Positions 10,259 to 22,904 are shown, counted from the stretch's first letter. The stretch: DNA of 64,000 nucleotides from Chlorocebus sabaeus (GCF_047675955.1 NC_132915.1:47754026-47818025); one strand, 5' to 3'. The notes: generated from the sequence alone by a model not told the origin. Program-made: numbers and translations.

Positions 10259-10445
10259 ATTTTTGTTTGTTTCTTTGTTTGTTTGTTTGTTTTTGAGACA
10301 GAGTCTCGCTCTGTCACCCAGACTGGAGTGCAGTGGCATGATCTCAGCTCACTGCAATCTCTATCTCCCTGGTTCAAGCAATTCTCCTGCCTCAGTCTCC
10401 CTAGTAGCTGGGATTACAGGTGTGCACCACCACACCCAGCTAATT

Positions 10446-10476
<31 letters not shown>

Positions 10477-10883
10477 GAGACGGAGTCTCGCTCTGTCGCC
10501 CAGGCTGGAGTGCAGTGGCGCAATCTCGGCTCACTGCAAGCTCCGCCTCCCGGGTTCACGCCATTCTCCTGCCTCAGCCTCCCGAGTAGCTGGGACTACA
10601 GGCGCCCGCCACTGCGCCCGGCTAATTTTTTTCTATTTTTTTTAGTAGGGATGGGGTTTCACCATGGTCTCGATCTCCTGACCTTGTGATCCGCCCGCCT
10701 CGGCCTCCCAAAGTGCTGGGATTACAGGCGTGAGCCACCGCGCCCGGCCTAATTTTTGTATTTTTTGTAGAGATGGGGTTTCACTATGTTGGCCGGGATG
10801 GTCTCGATCTCCTGACCTTGTGATCTGCCTGCCTCAGCCTCCCAAAGTGCTGGGATTACAGGCGTGAACCACTGAGCCTGGCC
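10259..10883 (-). mobile_element. AluS host, split by a nested AluY
   Basis: Reverse-oriented older Alu. Its left part runs from a (TTTG)n head at 10259 to the TAATTTTTGTATTTTT linker near 10456, and its right part resumes at about 10767 and ends GCCTGGCC at 10883. It is flanked by TATAATAGC (10250-10258 and 10884-10892). The younger AluY lies inside the linker between the monomers. Confidence 0.93.
10457..10749 (-). mobile_element. AluY inserted in AluS
   Basis: Young-looking copy: GCAAGCTCCGCCTCCCGGGT, TTCACGCCATTCTCCTGCC and TGGGACTACAGGCGCCCGCC are AluY-type. The host linker TAATTTTTGTATTTTT is duplicated on both sides (10441-10456 and 10750-10765). At 10663/10664 the copy reads TTTCACC directly into ATGGTCTCGA, missing 12 consensus bases. 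A T run heads the insertion. Confidence 0.92.
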
Positions 10884-10984
10884 TATAATAGCTAACTTTA
10901 AAAAAAAATTGGAAGACTTAAAATTGTATTTTGTTCATGGCTGTATTCTGAGACTCTAGTGTCTGACTCTTGAATGCTTTATCA

Positions 10985-11160
10985 GTACTTACTGGAGGAA
11001 TGTCAGGTAAGGTGCTAGGCACTTTATATTTTATCCCATTTCCTCTTGATACAGCCATCTGATAGATGACAAAAGGATAATTTGTGTGTCCAAGATCATA
11101 TAATCAGAAAGTGGTTGACCCCTGATCCCTCGTGTGGTCTGAGCCTAAGTTTTTAATCTA
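10985..11160 (-). mobile_element. MIR fragment
   Basis: Antisense MIR: GGTGCTAGGCACTTTATATT, a degenerate stretch, then AGATCATATAATCAGAAAGTGG where the consensus reads AGGTCACACAGCTAGTAAGTGG. Well-decayed but in correct order. Confidence 0.65.
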
Positions 11161-12175
11161 TAGTACACTACTTCATACCATCCAGTAACTTACTATGTGT
11201 ATTCAATTTTAAATTTGTACTCAATTTTAAATCTTCCTCAAACACCCTGAGATATGTTCACTGTGGTACTAGCTAGCTAGCCACTGCAGATCCTGCTTAA
11301 AATTCTCTTAAAATTTATTTATTATGTTTTTGGTAATATTCTCAGGTAGCCTTCCTTGCATTATTCTTCGTGATTATGCTTTTACGCAGACAAGAGCTCT
11401 GCTGTGGTACAATATGCATCTCTGGAAAACACCTTGCATCCTGGGAAACACACACTAGAACCAGACTCATGAGAAAATTAGATACAGGCAGACCCCTCAA
11501 TACCCATGCAACTTTGTTAACAGAACACCCACAAAAACAGTAACAAATCTGTAAAATCACTAGCACAGTTTAAAAGATGTGTTAGGTTTCTATAAATACT
11601 ACTATAAATATAGGACTCTGTCTTAAAAAGTAAAAGTTTAATGACAGGGTAGATAAGGACCCATTCTTCCACTCATTCAATAAGCACAAGACACTGCAGT
11701 CAGCATCTAGGATGCAGTAATTGGCCTGACAGTCCTACTTTATGAAAAGCATTTTAGGTTAAATTTTTAGGTAAATAAAAACACGACTTTATTTTAGGAA
11801 ACACTAGACTTTATCAGATATATAATGTGTATATATATGCGTTATCTGTATATCTTTAATTCAAAGCCAAATGCTTCTTTATTATAGGTAGGCTTTCCTA
11901 AAAATTACTGCAATTTTAATATGATGCATCATTTTGAAGAGATGGTCATATTTAAGGGCCATTTACTTTTTCCAGTGATTTTTATTGAGATATGAAAGCA
12001 GAAGAGGGGAAAATCAAGAGGTTTATTTTTATTTACCAGACTACCAGGAATTTCTTGACTTCAAAATCTATTTGGTTGAGCTATTAATATTTTAGCATAT
12101 AGGTTAATCTTTTCCTTAACGCCATTTGGAGACCCATATTAGCAACTCGCCCGAACAAAGAACAACAGTTTATGA
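11161..12175. other. Intergenic, small L2 tail
   Basis: Mainly unique AT-rich sequence. ACTCATTCAATAAGCACAAG and what follows at about 11670-11725 may be a short antisense L2 tail. A TA-rich patch lies near 11820-11850. Confidence 0.45.
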
Positions 12176-12179
12176 TAGG

Positions 12180-12572
12180 CAAAAGAGCAGAAAATGTGAA
12201 ATATTATTTAGCCGTAAAAAGGAATGAAGTACTGATTCATGTCACAACATAGATGAACCCTGAAAACATTATGCGTTGTGAAAGAAGCCGGACATAAAAG
12301 GGCCCATATTATATTATTCCATTTGTAGTTAATGTTCAAAATAGTCAAACCCATAGATACAAAAAGTAGATGAGTTGCTGTCAGGGGCTGGGAGTGGGGA
12401 GAGGAACGGGGTTTCTTTTGGGGGTATAAGAATGTTCTGGAGTTAGTGATGATAGTTGTACAATCTTATACAGTTAAAACCACTGCACTTTACACTTTAA
12501 TTCACTCACAAAAAAGTGAATTTTATGGAATGTGAAATCGTATCTCAATTTTTAAAAAGGAAAGAAAATGCT
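12180..12572 (+). mobile_element. L1M LINE, end of ORF2 and 3' UTR
   Basis: Sense L1 sequence: ATTTAGCCGTAAAAAGGAATGAAGTACTGA (written here in part), then ACATAGATGAACCCTGAAAA, CATTATGCGTTGTGAAAGAA, GCCGGACATAAAAGGG, CAGGGGCTGGGAGTGGG and ATGTTCTGGAGTTAGTGATG. This is the classic old L1M 3' end. It is 5'-truncated and inactive. Confidence 0.88.
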
Positions 12573-13550
12573 GACTCCATTCATTCTTCTAATAGCTGAC
12601 CCTCTTTGGGGAAATCCAGACTACTGAGAGATTTGTGTGGGCTGGTAAATATTAGTTCTTAGTCACAAGGCTGCTATACATGTCTTACTTCTAATCAGTT
12701 TTAAAATAAGACAGGATTTCAGATCCAGTGTTTTTTTTCTGTTGGGGATAGAAAGGAAGATCTGGGAAATTCACCATGGACTGCCAAGGGAAGGAAAAGA
12801 ATTCACTACAGAAAATACAAACAAAGCTAAAGCCTCATGTGTAATGTCAGAAGATGAAGAATGGCATGATGCCTCTTCAAAGACCTTCTGAGTTTGTAAA
12901 AGGAATCCATTTTTTGTTCTATAATAGGAGATGCTAAGAAGACAAAAACCTTAAATATGTGTGTCCCAGGAGGCAGAGAATGTAAAGATCTCAGCCTGGG
13001 AGGGATAACATTTTGAAATACGGTTTCTCCAAATGATTGAGCATACAGTTTTGAGCTATATTACCTGGAACAAAAGGTTCTCAGTTCAATTTTTAACTAA
13101 GTTTTTGGTGCTGCACAAGTATACAAATATTTAAAAGGAAAAATATATGTTATAATAATAATAATTTGTAATGCCAAATGAAAACCCAAATCCACTAAAG
13201 GGCTACTTTGGGATAGTTGGATGATAATGGTTATTATTCTCACACATATAACAATTGTGAGTAAAGTTTTGGCTATAGAAGAGCAGCTGGCTTTTTATTA
13301 TTACTTTGTGTATCAAAAGTTTCCTCTCTTTTAACACTCTTCATAGATGAAATTCGAAATATCTTCTGAAGACAAATGAGAGCTTTATTCTAAAAGAGTC
13401 ATTGTATCAAAGAGTTTGGTTTAAACTTTAAAGGAAATGTTATACATCAAAGTAACATAGGATGTGTGATAAATGTATATTTTTATCTACATAGCAGACT
13501 CCAATCTTCTATTTTCCTGTAGTAAGATTTCCAAAGTTTGAGGAAAATTT
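12573..13550. other. Intergenic, no gene seen
   Basis: Unique sequence. A short ATA trinucleotide run lies near 13151-13165. Nothing else assigned. Confidence 0.5.
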
Positions 13551-13552
13551 CG

Positions 13553-13590
13553 GAGAGAGAGAGAGAAAACAAACAAACAAACAAACAACT
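13553..13590. repeat. (GA)n then (AAAC)n microsatellite
   Basis: A GA dinucleotide run turns directly into AAAC tetranucleotide units. No Alu body is next to it, so the tetranucleotide run is not an Alu tail. Confidence 0.85.
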
Positions 13591-15429
13591 TTCTTGCGCT
13601 AACATTTTGCCAGGTGTTTATTAGGAGGATTAACGTGGACTCGTAAAGGTTAAGTCGTATCTTCTACACAGACTTTCAAAGGCAGTTATTAAGATTCAAA
13701 GCTGGGAGGCACTGGCTTTTCAAATGACTCTGCAAACAAGCAGCTCAGTTGAATGTGTGGTTTGCTGTCTTCAAAAAAGAAGGAAAAAAATCATAGGTCC
13801 TCAATTTAGTTATATATTTCTTTATTGAGTCTCTCAAATGTGCTAGGTATTTGCTTCTATAGTCTCAGATGATATTGACTACAGGATTTCAAAATGAGTT
13901 GAGTAATATACCTTTAGCTGCTATGATAAGGAGAACCTGACAGATTTTTCTTTTATCATTTAAACTGTTTAAGAAGATGGAGCTCCTGACAGGTGGCCTT
14001 GCTGTCATGCAGACTGGGTAGTAAAAAGGAGCGCCACCTAGTGGCCTGCAAGTCATTTGGTCAGTGCTGCCCTCCAGGGGAAAGCGGGGCTAAGGAAAAG
14101 CAAATAGGAATTACACTTCTCAGCCTTCTACCACCTGCCACAAACCAGCACAGTACCTGATTTTATAGAACAGAGTGATGGTTCCCCTTCCATGCCAGCC
14201 CCTCCCTAGTCAGGACTGGTGTTAAACTGTGTCTTTACAAGCCTGTGCTTGCAATTTCTAGCTTTGCCGTTGCCACTGCCATCTGCTTAAAATGAAGGCT
14301 TTGGGGGCCTGGATATACCTCTTTCCAAATGGCCAGTCATAGAAGACTTTGAAAATCTGGCCTTTGATGTATTTTATAGGGATAAGGAGCCATATATTAA
14401 AGTGAGCTCTGCTGCACACACTAGGCCACATAACTGGGTCAATACTAAAGTTGTAATTTCATCTTCAGTTTTTGAGGAGCTTAACTGTTCTAGCTTCCCT
14501 GTTGCTGATGACATCATAGGAAGTCACTGATGAGCTGACAACCTTTTATGATCTAGCTGAGGATACATTACTTTTTGTCTTTCTCCTTCAGTGTGTAATG
14601 AATACCAGTGCTTACATAAATGTTAAAGAATTATCTGCAGGAGAAAACTGAACCTTCTCAGTAAGCCAGCAGTAGATTAAAAGGCAAAGCTAGTGAGGTA
14701 TTCTTCTCAGGGTTTTGTCTTTTGCTCTTTAGTAAGCCATGGGAGTTACAGGTATAGAACTCATTCAGCGCTGGAAGACAGAGAGTGGAGGAGTGTTTCT
14801 AAGAAGATGAATATTGGAGATTACAAGAAAGAAAATAACTTCATAAATCAGTTCAGGGTGAATGAAAGTTTGGATAGTTTGCAGTCCTTTTTCAGTCTAA
14901 GTGTGTACTATACTGACTTGTAGTTTCTCCACAAAGATATGGAGAAATCTGCTGTATACATGTGGCCCAACTCATGAATTCAGTGTACATGGCTTATAGC
15001 TCCGTTAAAATGATCTTAGAAGAGAAAAGCTAGGACTTTCTCTGTACATAGACTATGACATTGTCAGCATGCTTTTGAATAGATTGTCTGTATATGCCAC
15101 AAACAGAAATGGATCTAAACCATAAAATAGCAAACCATTTTTTTCATTAATTGATGAAATTGTGAAGTATAAGTACCTGTGATGGAGATGATCTTGTGTT
15201 CTAATGGCATAGGTGTAGATTATGTTCACATTTAGGTAAGAAGAACAACTATGTTACTAGTATTTACTATAGAAATGATATTGTTTTTGTGAGGATGTGT
15301 CAGAAGTTATTTTACTTGGGGATAAAACAGACTAAATAATGCTTGCAGGGTTTACCATGATGTCTAGTATGTGTGACAATGGCTGCATGGTTTTAGAGAA
15401 TTCTTAGAATCTTTATCTTTTTAGTTTAT
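13591..15429. other. Intergenic, holds one CTCF motif
   Basis: Unique sequence apart from the CTCF motif listed separately. Around 14505-14520 a GATGACATCA string resembles a CRE/AP-1 variant. Short open frames have no recognisable product. Confidence 0.5.
14030..14044 (-). promoter_or_regulatory. CTCF-binding motif, perfect core
   Basis: On the minus strand the sequence reads CCACTAGGTGGCGCT, which satisfies every position of the widely used core consensus CCASYAGRKGGCRSY. It lies in unique sequence outside any repeat I recognise. The motif points leftward. CTCF sites of this quality are often occupied and can anchor cohesin loops; its relation to the ADAMTSL1 promoter 31 kb away is inference. 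Confidence 0.65.
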
Positions 15430-15682
15430 GCAGTGAATGAGAAAAGAAAAATTATTGAGAAAATACTAAGGGTGAGGCATTGTGCTGGGCACTTGGCAAA
15501 TGCCATCTTATTTAATCCCCACATTGATCTTTTGAGCTAATGGGTAATATATTCCTTTTATGGATGAGGCCATTGGAGCTCAGAGAGACTAATGAACTTG
15601 CCTAAGTTCATTACTAAATGGTGGATACGGGATTTGAACTTAGGTCTTTCTGATTCCAAAATTCATTGTTCTCCGATGTTGA
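15430..15682 (-). mobile_element. MIR, nearly complete
   Basis: Antisense MIR: GGCATTGTGCTGGGCACTTG, GCCATCTTATTTAATCCCCA, TATGGATGAGGCCATTGGAG, CTCAGAGAGACTAATGAAC, TTGCCTAAGTTCATTACTAA and GGGATTTGAACTTAGGTCTT follow the consensus in order to the tRNA-derived head. Confidence 0.85.
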
Positions 15683-16089
15683 CTTATATGTGAACAAAGA
15701 AATAAATATGTATTATGTATATGTAACATTCCACTAGACTCTACTATTTTGAATTTTAGCCTATAAGGATAAAAACATAAGCCTTGAAGACTGGCCTCAA
15801 GCAGATCCTCAGTATTTCACCTGTGTACACCTCTGTTTCTATTTTAAGAATAGTCCACTTCTTGAGAACAGGTTTATGTCTTTTGCTTTACCTTAAATAA
15901 TTGGTAAAGGGAAAACAGATGCAGATAATAATGGTAGTACAAGTTAAGGCCAAAGGGATGGTTCACAGGCAGGAGGATAGGAAAACATCCTTAAAACTTT
16001 TGTTCAAGTGCAGAAATGCTCTATTTAATGTCTTTCCTCCTATTGATTAAAAGACATCTGTCTATGAATCTTACCAAGAGACTAATAAT
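15683..16089. other. Intergenic, no gene seen
   Basis: Unique sequence between two MIR copies. Confidence 0.5.
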
Positions 16090-16315
16090 ATCAGCAACAG
16101 CTAACACTGTTGAGCACTTAATTTGATCCAGGCCCTTTTCTAAGTATTTAGCATGCCTTCTTAGGCACTATGATTACCCTTATTTCACAGGTGAGAGAAC
16201 TGAAAGTCAGAGAATTTAGGTAATTTATTTGCCTAAGGTCAAATAGAATGTTATGGATTCAGGATTCAAACCCAGTCAGTTGAACGCCAAAGCTCAAGTT
16301 CTTAAACACTGTGAT
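16090..16315 (-). mobile_element. MIR
   Basis: Antisense MIR: TTGAGCACTTAATTTGATCC, TTTTCTAAGTATTTAGCATG, TTATTTCACAGGTGAGAGAA, CTGAAAGTCAGAGAATTTAG and GGATTCAAACCCAGTCAG. It is more decayed than the copy at 15430. Confidence 0.8.
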
Positions 16316-17104
16316 ATTCTTCAGTTCAATAAATGTACACATTAATTTTCCTTGGTGGGGATGGTTCCTCCTCAAGAAGTTTGAAATTCTTCTAGATTGT
16401 TCTGACGGCGATAACCAGTTTCTCTCTTCTCTATCTGTTTTGCCGCCCCTTAAAGTACAACTTTTGGTTTCAGAGCTAACCAATCTGTCACTACCATTAA
16501 GCATCAAATATATGTTTTATCCTTGGGGAAAAATTAAGATCATTGATAATGAACTCTTTGACTTTGTTTGTTTAATGCAAAAATAAATTGAACCTTGAAC
16601 TTGATAAGACAAAATCTTTATAGTTCGCCTACATTCCTACATACAAAATGATACCCTTGTGGTACATCTTTTAATCACAGTATATTTAAGAGTTCTTCAA
16701 TATCCCATATTTACAAAATGGGTAGTTAATAGTAATATTTGGTATCTGTATTATTCTGTGATTTCAAAGTTTTGCCATCCCATTTTATTGATGGGGAAAC
16801 TGAAGACTTAAAAGTATTTGTTATAAACAAAGAGTTTACCAAATGTACACCAAAAAAGAAAATACTACCCAAGACTCATATACAAAATGCTGAAAGTATT
16901 CGATTTCCTAGTTGACTGGAGACACCTTGAAAAATTTTTTTTATCATCAGTTGAGTTTTTTAAAAATATCTTTAGTTGACCTTTACTTGCATGTATTTAG
17001 AAAACACAATATTTTTTAAAACCTACATTTAATTCTTGTCATGTGAAGAAAATTACAATTAACAGAATAATCAGAACAATATACTAAGGATAATAAGGAG
17101 CTAG
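16316..17104. other. Intergenic, short MIR-like piece
   Basis: At about 16776-16815 CCCATTTTATTGATGGGGAA plus ACTGAAGACTTAAAAG resembles the centre of an antisense MIR. The rest is unique. Confidence 0.4.
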
Positions 17105-17330
17105 TAGTGACTATATGCACAATACTGTATCAAATATTTGTAAACATTTTTACATTTAATTCTTATACTAACCTTATCATGTAGGTATTCATCCCCCTAC
17201 TTTATAGAATAAACTGGTTCATGAAGATTAGTAACCTGCTTAAGACCATATAACCAGGAAGTGATGGACCGAGAGTTTGATTCCAGATTTGATTCTAGAG
17301 CCCAAGATTTCTTCCTGTACTGAACAACAT
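17105..17330 (-). mobile_element. MIR
   Basis: Antisense MIR: CATTTTTACATTTAATTCTT, CCTTATCATGTAGGTATTCA, CCCCCTACTTTATAGAATAA, ATATAACCAGGAAGTGATGG, then GATTCTAGAGCCCAAGATTT. Order matches the consensus. Confidence 0.75.
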
Positions 17331-19237
17331 TTACATTAGCTCAATTTTGCGATTACCTCTAGTAGAAAGGTAGAGGTATAAATGTCTTACAGGACAGGAA
17401 AAGGAAAAAAGCAACTCCACAGTGATCTTTTAGGATTGACGTTCCAGAAACTCTATACATGGGCTTAAGTCTGAGATGAAAACTAAATCTCACTCCCAAA
17501 TTCTCCGTGGGAAGATACGCCTGGAGGAAAAATGTTGACATAAATATTAGTCTAGATTCATGCTGGTATACTTGGTTTTCTCAAAGCATTTAAAGGCATG
17601 AACTGAGAATGTTCTGCTACTCTAAATTTGTTTTTCTTTCTTTAAAATGCAAAAATAAACAAGTATGGGCTTTATTGATTTTTAAATCAATTAGAATTCT
17701 ACCAAATTATAAAAAGTATCACAAAATGTCAACCAGCAAGGATGCCTGTGCAGGTAGTTGGGTTGACATGTTTATTGTAATGTGAACGTGCAGAAACTGG
17801 ACCATACAAAAGGCCAAAGGGGTCCATTCCAAATCAATCTTTTAAAGCAACTTGAGGTAAACAAGGCATATTGGTCCTAGAACAAAATAGAATCAGCAAA
17901 GCCTCTGACATATATCTTCATATGGATAAAATGCATCTGGGTGCAAACACATGTTTTTCTCAACATGTTCTTACCTATGTCATCTAAAAAATAGTATTCT
18001 TGAACTTAAGGGAAATAGTGCTTGTCTTAGAACAGAATTAGGCCTACCTTGGACCATATCCAAAGAGAAGATTTGGTTCCAAAAGTACCGTAAAAGGAGT
18101 TCATTGTAACATGATTTCCTATGAAGGCAGTCAGAAGTGTGGACTGAAGACAGTTTTGAGGGGTAAAACTTGCTTTAAAATTTCAAATTAACATGAACAT
18201 TTTTTTTTTAAAACAAAACTTTCCTTGTGCTGGAAGGGGAGGTGAGACAATCACAAAATGTGTGTCACACAATCACTATGCGGGTTGTTTACATAGTTTT
18301 TGACTAGTTTGGAACAATGGTAGTAGAGAGTGTTTTGAACTCTGTTTACCACAAGTAACAAAATCAAAATAAATATTCAGCTGGCTTCATAATGAAGCAA
18401 ATATTTTCTGTGTTATATAGTAATGAAAGTCAGTGTGCATGGTAAATAAAGGTTGTTCAAGGGCTCCGTGAGAAAAAGCCAAATGCTGAATGACAGCCAG
18501 AATTCTACTACAGAGCAAACAGAGCTTGGAAATGTGTCCCAATCCCTGAAGCTGAATGTTGCAGTGTGTTTGGTTTGGTGCTTGCTTTATTTTGTAGAAA
18601 GGGGAAAGTGTACAGTGCCGGTAGGACTGGCTTCATGCCCTTGGTGTCATTACTCATTGAAGTAATGGGGAAAATGAGTGCCAAACCTGTGGGGAAGAGG
18701 GAGGGAGGGAGACTTCACAAATACCTCAGTTCAGTATTTAAAAGGAAGAGACAAAAATAGAACCACTAAAAGAAAGAAAAGCAGTGACATTGTCCTGGAT
18801 AGGGGAATCAGGCTGTTAGAGTCACCTGATGTAAAACAAAATGTCTCGCAATTATAAGTGTGTGTTTGGAGGCTTAGCAGGACACACACTGCTAAAGAGT
18901 CCTCAGGGAGCTCTTTGCTAGACCCTCTCTGAATGTCTATTGCTGTTCATTCTTTCTTGAAATAGAGTACCTTCCTCCGGAGAGTCTCATACGCCTCTCT
19001 GCCAAATGAGTTTGCTTCCTTTCTCTATATGCATGCCCCTCAGGGGCCTGATGACAGGAGCTCTTTGAATGCAGAAGAGCCTAAACTTTGATGTATAAAA
19101 AATTGCAGGTGTCGGGTACACATGGTTGTGCATTTGTGGGATGTGAGCAATTTGGTTTGGTTTATGAGTTTCAGTCCAACGCTTTGAAAACTTTGGAAAA
19201 CACTTTTCAAGACTCCACCAAAACAAGAGATTTGTGT
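17331..19237. other. Intergenic, no gene seen
   Basis: Unique sequence. Short frames at 18453-18760 have no recognisable product. A purine-rich GGGAGGGAGGGAGAC string lies near 18700. Confidence 0.5.
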
Positions 19238-19282
19238 GCGTGCTCACTCTCACTCTCTCTGTCTCTCTCCCTCTCTCTGTCA
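19238..19282. repeat. CT-rich simple repeat
   Basis: Imperfect TC/CTCTCT dinucleotide tract broken by G and CC. Overlapping open frames here (Ser/Leu/Arg repeats) come from this tract and are not genes. Confidence 0.85.
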
Positions 19283-20839
19283 TAAAGTATTTGCCCAGAA
19301 AACAAGAGAGAACAAAAATCAATTAATAAACAAAACCCGAAGCCTCAATAATAAATTCTTGTATACACTTTGGAATACCCGGTTAAGAACCACTCTGGGT
19401 GTTTCGTTCTTTTATGATGCTTTTGCTGAGCTGCTCAGGAGGAATGTCAAGGAGGAGGCTTGGAGAAAGAAGTTTGGCATGAACAGTCAAGGGTCTGCTG
19501 CCAGCCAGCCAATGTGGGAAGGACACAGGACACTGGATGAGCTAGCCATCCACTTGGTGTCAAGGGAAAATTATTGCTATTGTAACCACAAACTGAGAAG
19601 CTTGAAACTAGGACAATGAGATCAGGGCCAAATGTCACAACTGCCAGGGAGAAAAGGGAAAGAATTACAAAGGTCGTGACCCACCTTTCCAAATTTTTAC
19701 TTTTAAACCCCTAAAAGAATTTAGAAAATATCTATCACAAGCACATTTGTAAGTTGGCATTTAAAATTCATTAACATAAGTTGAAATAGTTGCAAAGGAA
19801 GTTATATCTGGAAAATTATAAATATTAATTGTAGATATTTCTACTAGAATGTAAATACCACGCCACTTAGATACGAAGTTATCCGTAAAAGTAAATATAT
19901 TGGACATTCATCTCATTTTCTTTTCTCTTTAGACTCATGCTATCATAATGTAGTATATTTTACAATTGAAAGTTTTCCTCTTTCTGCAAAACAAAAAAGA
20001 ACTAAAAGTATGGCCACCCAATTATACCTTACTGCAAAAAATATATAAAACATAGAATTTAATTTTAGAGTTTAATTTTTAAAAATGTTCTATGGTTACA
20101 AGGCTCGAAGGTTTAAAATTTATGTGAGTGATATTATTTCAAGTATTATTAATATCAATGGCACAAATAATATAAATGTTGATAATATGCTTTATTGAAA
20201 ATACTAAATAAAATAAATGGGGGTTTTCTTTTTTCTTAAGTAGTTCATCAGTGGATAAACATTTCTTGCCATAGTGAGACATCGTTACTCATAAATCCTA
20301 TTTTTAACTTTCACATTTATTCATGTGAGTGCCGAAGAGCACTGATTATATAAAAAGCATGGGTTGGGGGGATTTGGAGAGGAATTCTTAAATAGCATAA
20401 ATTCTTTGAAGTTTTTCTGAGTTGTATGTCAAAAATCACTTAGTAATTAATGGTCAAAAATTAAATTTAGTTTATCAGCTAGCAACTATTATATAATTTA
20501 AAAATATAATTATATACTTTATATTTAAAAATCTAAATAGCTTGACATGCAAAATGATTTGTAAAACAGTGATTAGAGCCAACCGAGTCATAGAGCCATT
20601 TGCCTTCTTGCTTTCTGGAATGTATAATACCAAAGGGCTTTACCAAGACTTAACAAATGACTATTAATTATATCTGTTGGTTTTTCTCTTAGAGGAGCCT
20701 TGTTTAGCTTAATATATTCAGAAATAATTAGGATAATTGATATATACTTAACTTATCTTTGGCAATACAATTTATTTTGATAAAATGGTATTATCACATC
20801 TCGTGTTTTAAATATACTATTTCCAAGGCTTTGTAATTG
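19283..20839. other. Intergenic, AT-rich
   Basis: Unique AT-rich sequence. The stretch 20480-20530 is a dense A/T region with local self-complementarity (ATATAATTATATA). No gene or repeat family was recognised. Confidence 0.5.
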
Positions 20840-21602
20840 CGAAAACATATGTCAGATAAAGGACTTGTGTCTAGAATATGTAAAGACCTCTCACAACTCA
20901 GTAACAAGAAAATAACGCAATAAAAATTAGACAGAAGATCTAAATAGAAAATAGATGCAGATGATAGATATGGGTGTCAAATTAGCACATGAAAAGCTTT
21001 TTCAGCATTATTAGTCATTAGGCAAATGCACAGTAAAATCACAATGATATATTACTATATACCTGGTAGAATGGCTGGCATTTTGAAAACTGACAGTACC
21101 AAGTGCTGGCAAGGTTGCAGAAAAACTCTCTGACATGGTAGTGAGAATGCAAAATGGGAGAGTGCTTTAGAAAATAGCTTGGCAGTTGCTTATATTAAGT
21201 TAAATATACACTTAGCATGAAATTCAGCAATCCCATTCCCAGGTATTTGTACAAGAGAATGAAAAAATGTCTCCTTGCAAATATATGTACAGGAATGTTT
21301 GTAATAGAGTCGTAATCACCAAAAATTGGAAGCAACCAAATGTCCATTAACTGGTAAACAGGTAACTAAATTATGGCACATCCATACAACAAATGTATAT
21401 TCTGTGATAAAAAGTGGAACTGGCTGACTACAACAAGACACAAGGGAATTTCATGGAACGATGGAAATATTCCATATCTTGATTGCTGTGGTGGTTACAT
21501 GATTGTATATATTTGTCAAAACTTATAAAATTGAATGCCCAAAATGGGTAGATTTTATTGTATTCAACTTATACCTCAATAAACTTGATGTTTTAAAAAA
21601 AC
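20840..21602 (+). mobile_element. L1M LINE, ORF2 end and 3' UTR
   Basis: Sense L1: AAAGGACTTGTGTCTAGAAT, AATTAGCACATGAAAAGC, AAGTGCTGGCAAGGTTGCAG, AATTCAGCAATCCCATTCCC, AAATTGGAAGCAACCAAATG and ATACCTCAATAAACTTGATG. The ORF2 part is decayed by stops and indels, and the copy is 5'-truncated. Confidence 0.9.
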
Positions 21603-22904
21603 GCACTTTATAGCTGCAAATTTAGCTCACTCAATTAATGAAAAAGTATTTGCCATATAAGTAAATCAGCAAAGTCAGTCAGGAAAAGGCGAATTTTATC
21701 TTTCAGTTGAATGGATGTGTTAATATGTAGCTGCATAAAAACCACATCTCTTTTTAATTCTAGGAACCCAGATTCATATATACATATACATGTGCATATA
21801 TGTGCATGTGTGTGTATACACACGCACAACATAGAACTTTTCTGTGACTCAGGTAAAGTACGTTAATCCCCTTTACCAAACTTACCAAACTCCCTTTGCT
21901 TTGTTGTCACTAGACAACCTCTGAAGTGATTCATTCTTTGACAATAGTTGAGAGAGTAGGAAGAGGCAATGTGGTTAAGTGAAAAATGTGATCATTTCCG
22001 TTGTCCACTCTACAGTACATATGGATTCAGAATATCATTACATAGAGTAAAATATCCTGCTTCTAAAGCCATGCTTTGCTTTTACAAAATAATTGTACAA
22101 AACAGGGAAAGACAAGAACTGCAGTCTAGGTTTATGGTGCCTTAATTAAAGAAAGTTTCATTTAAACCAGTATTTTGAATCATTCATTTGCTTGGGGTCC
22201 TGAGTTTTATACCCAGGGGTAAGACACCAAGGTAAGGTTCAGGTACTTTTGAAAAGTCAAAGAAACATGCTATAAGAAGGGGCACTGAGATAGGGAGCCA
22301 TCAGCACACCACAGCTGCATGTGCATTCTCCTGCTGTTCAGTTTGAGGAAAACTATTTTTACCAAAGCTGAGAATATCCTTTTCCTTGAAACAATCATGT
22401 TTGTATACTCCTTGGAAAGATGTTGAGTACCTCCATGCATACCTCAATGTAAAGGGCATACTAGTATATCAATTTTTATGGTAAGATCGCCACATAAGAT
22501 AACTTGCTGTCATTTTTTCAACCTAGCTCATAATTAGTTTAAAAGTGATTTTATGTCTACAATTTCCATATAATTTTATACCTGCAAATTGAACAGAGCT
22601 TTACCTGTCTAAATGAGGTTCTTTATGTGTACCTGTAATATAGCCATGTGAATGAACAGAAGAGAAGAATTATGTTACTGAAACCATTATTTAAGCAACT
22701 TTCAGAAAAGCTATTGCTACTTACATAAGTATTAGCTTAAAATTTGTATTACTCAACCAGCTCTTGTGTAAATATACTTGTTTATCTGGCTACCCCGGAA
22801 ATGAAACCTTACAAATTTCAGCTCCATGTGTTACTAATTTACTCTATCTGAATTCATTGTTTTATTGCTTACAGTTCTTCTTCAAGCCTGAAAAGGATGG
22901 AGAC
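21603..22904. other. Intergenic, TG/TA-rich patch
   Basis: Unique sequence with an AT/TG/CA low-complexity patch at 21775-21830. No gene is supported. Confidence 0.5.

Noticed and set aside
10217..10689. Overlapping frames of 80-142 codons
   Set aside because: They are antisense AluS/AluY read-through, with phenylalanine runs from the T tracts.
15430..15682. tRNA-like A/B box text in MIR copies
   Set aside because: The tRNA-derived heads of MIR elements resemble tRNA promoters, but no cloverleaf or mature tRNA can be drawn here or in the other MIR copies.
19871..19882. ATACGAAGTTAT, twelve of thirteen bases of a loxP arm
   Set aside because: There is no second inverted arm at the required eight-base spacing on either side, and no other sign of engineered DNA, so it is coincidence.
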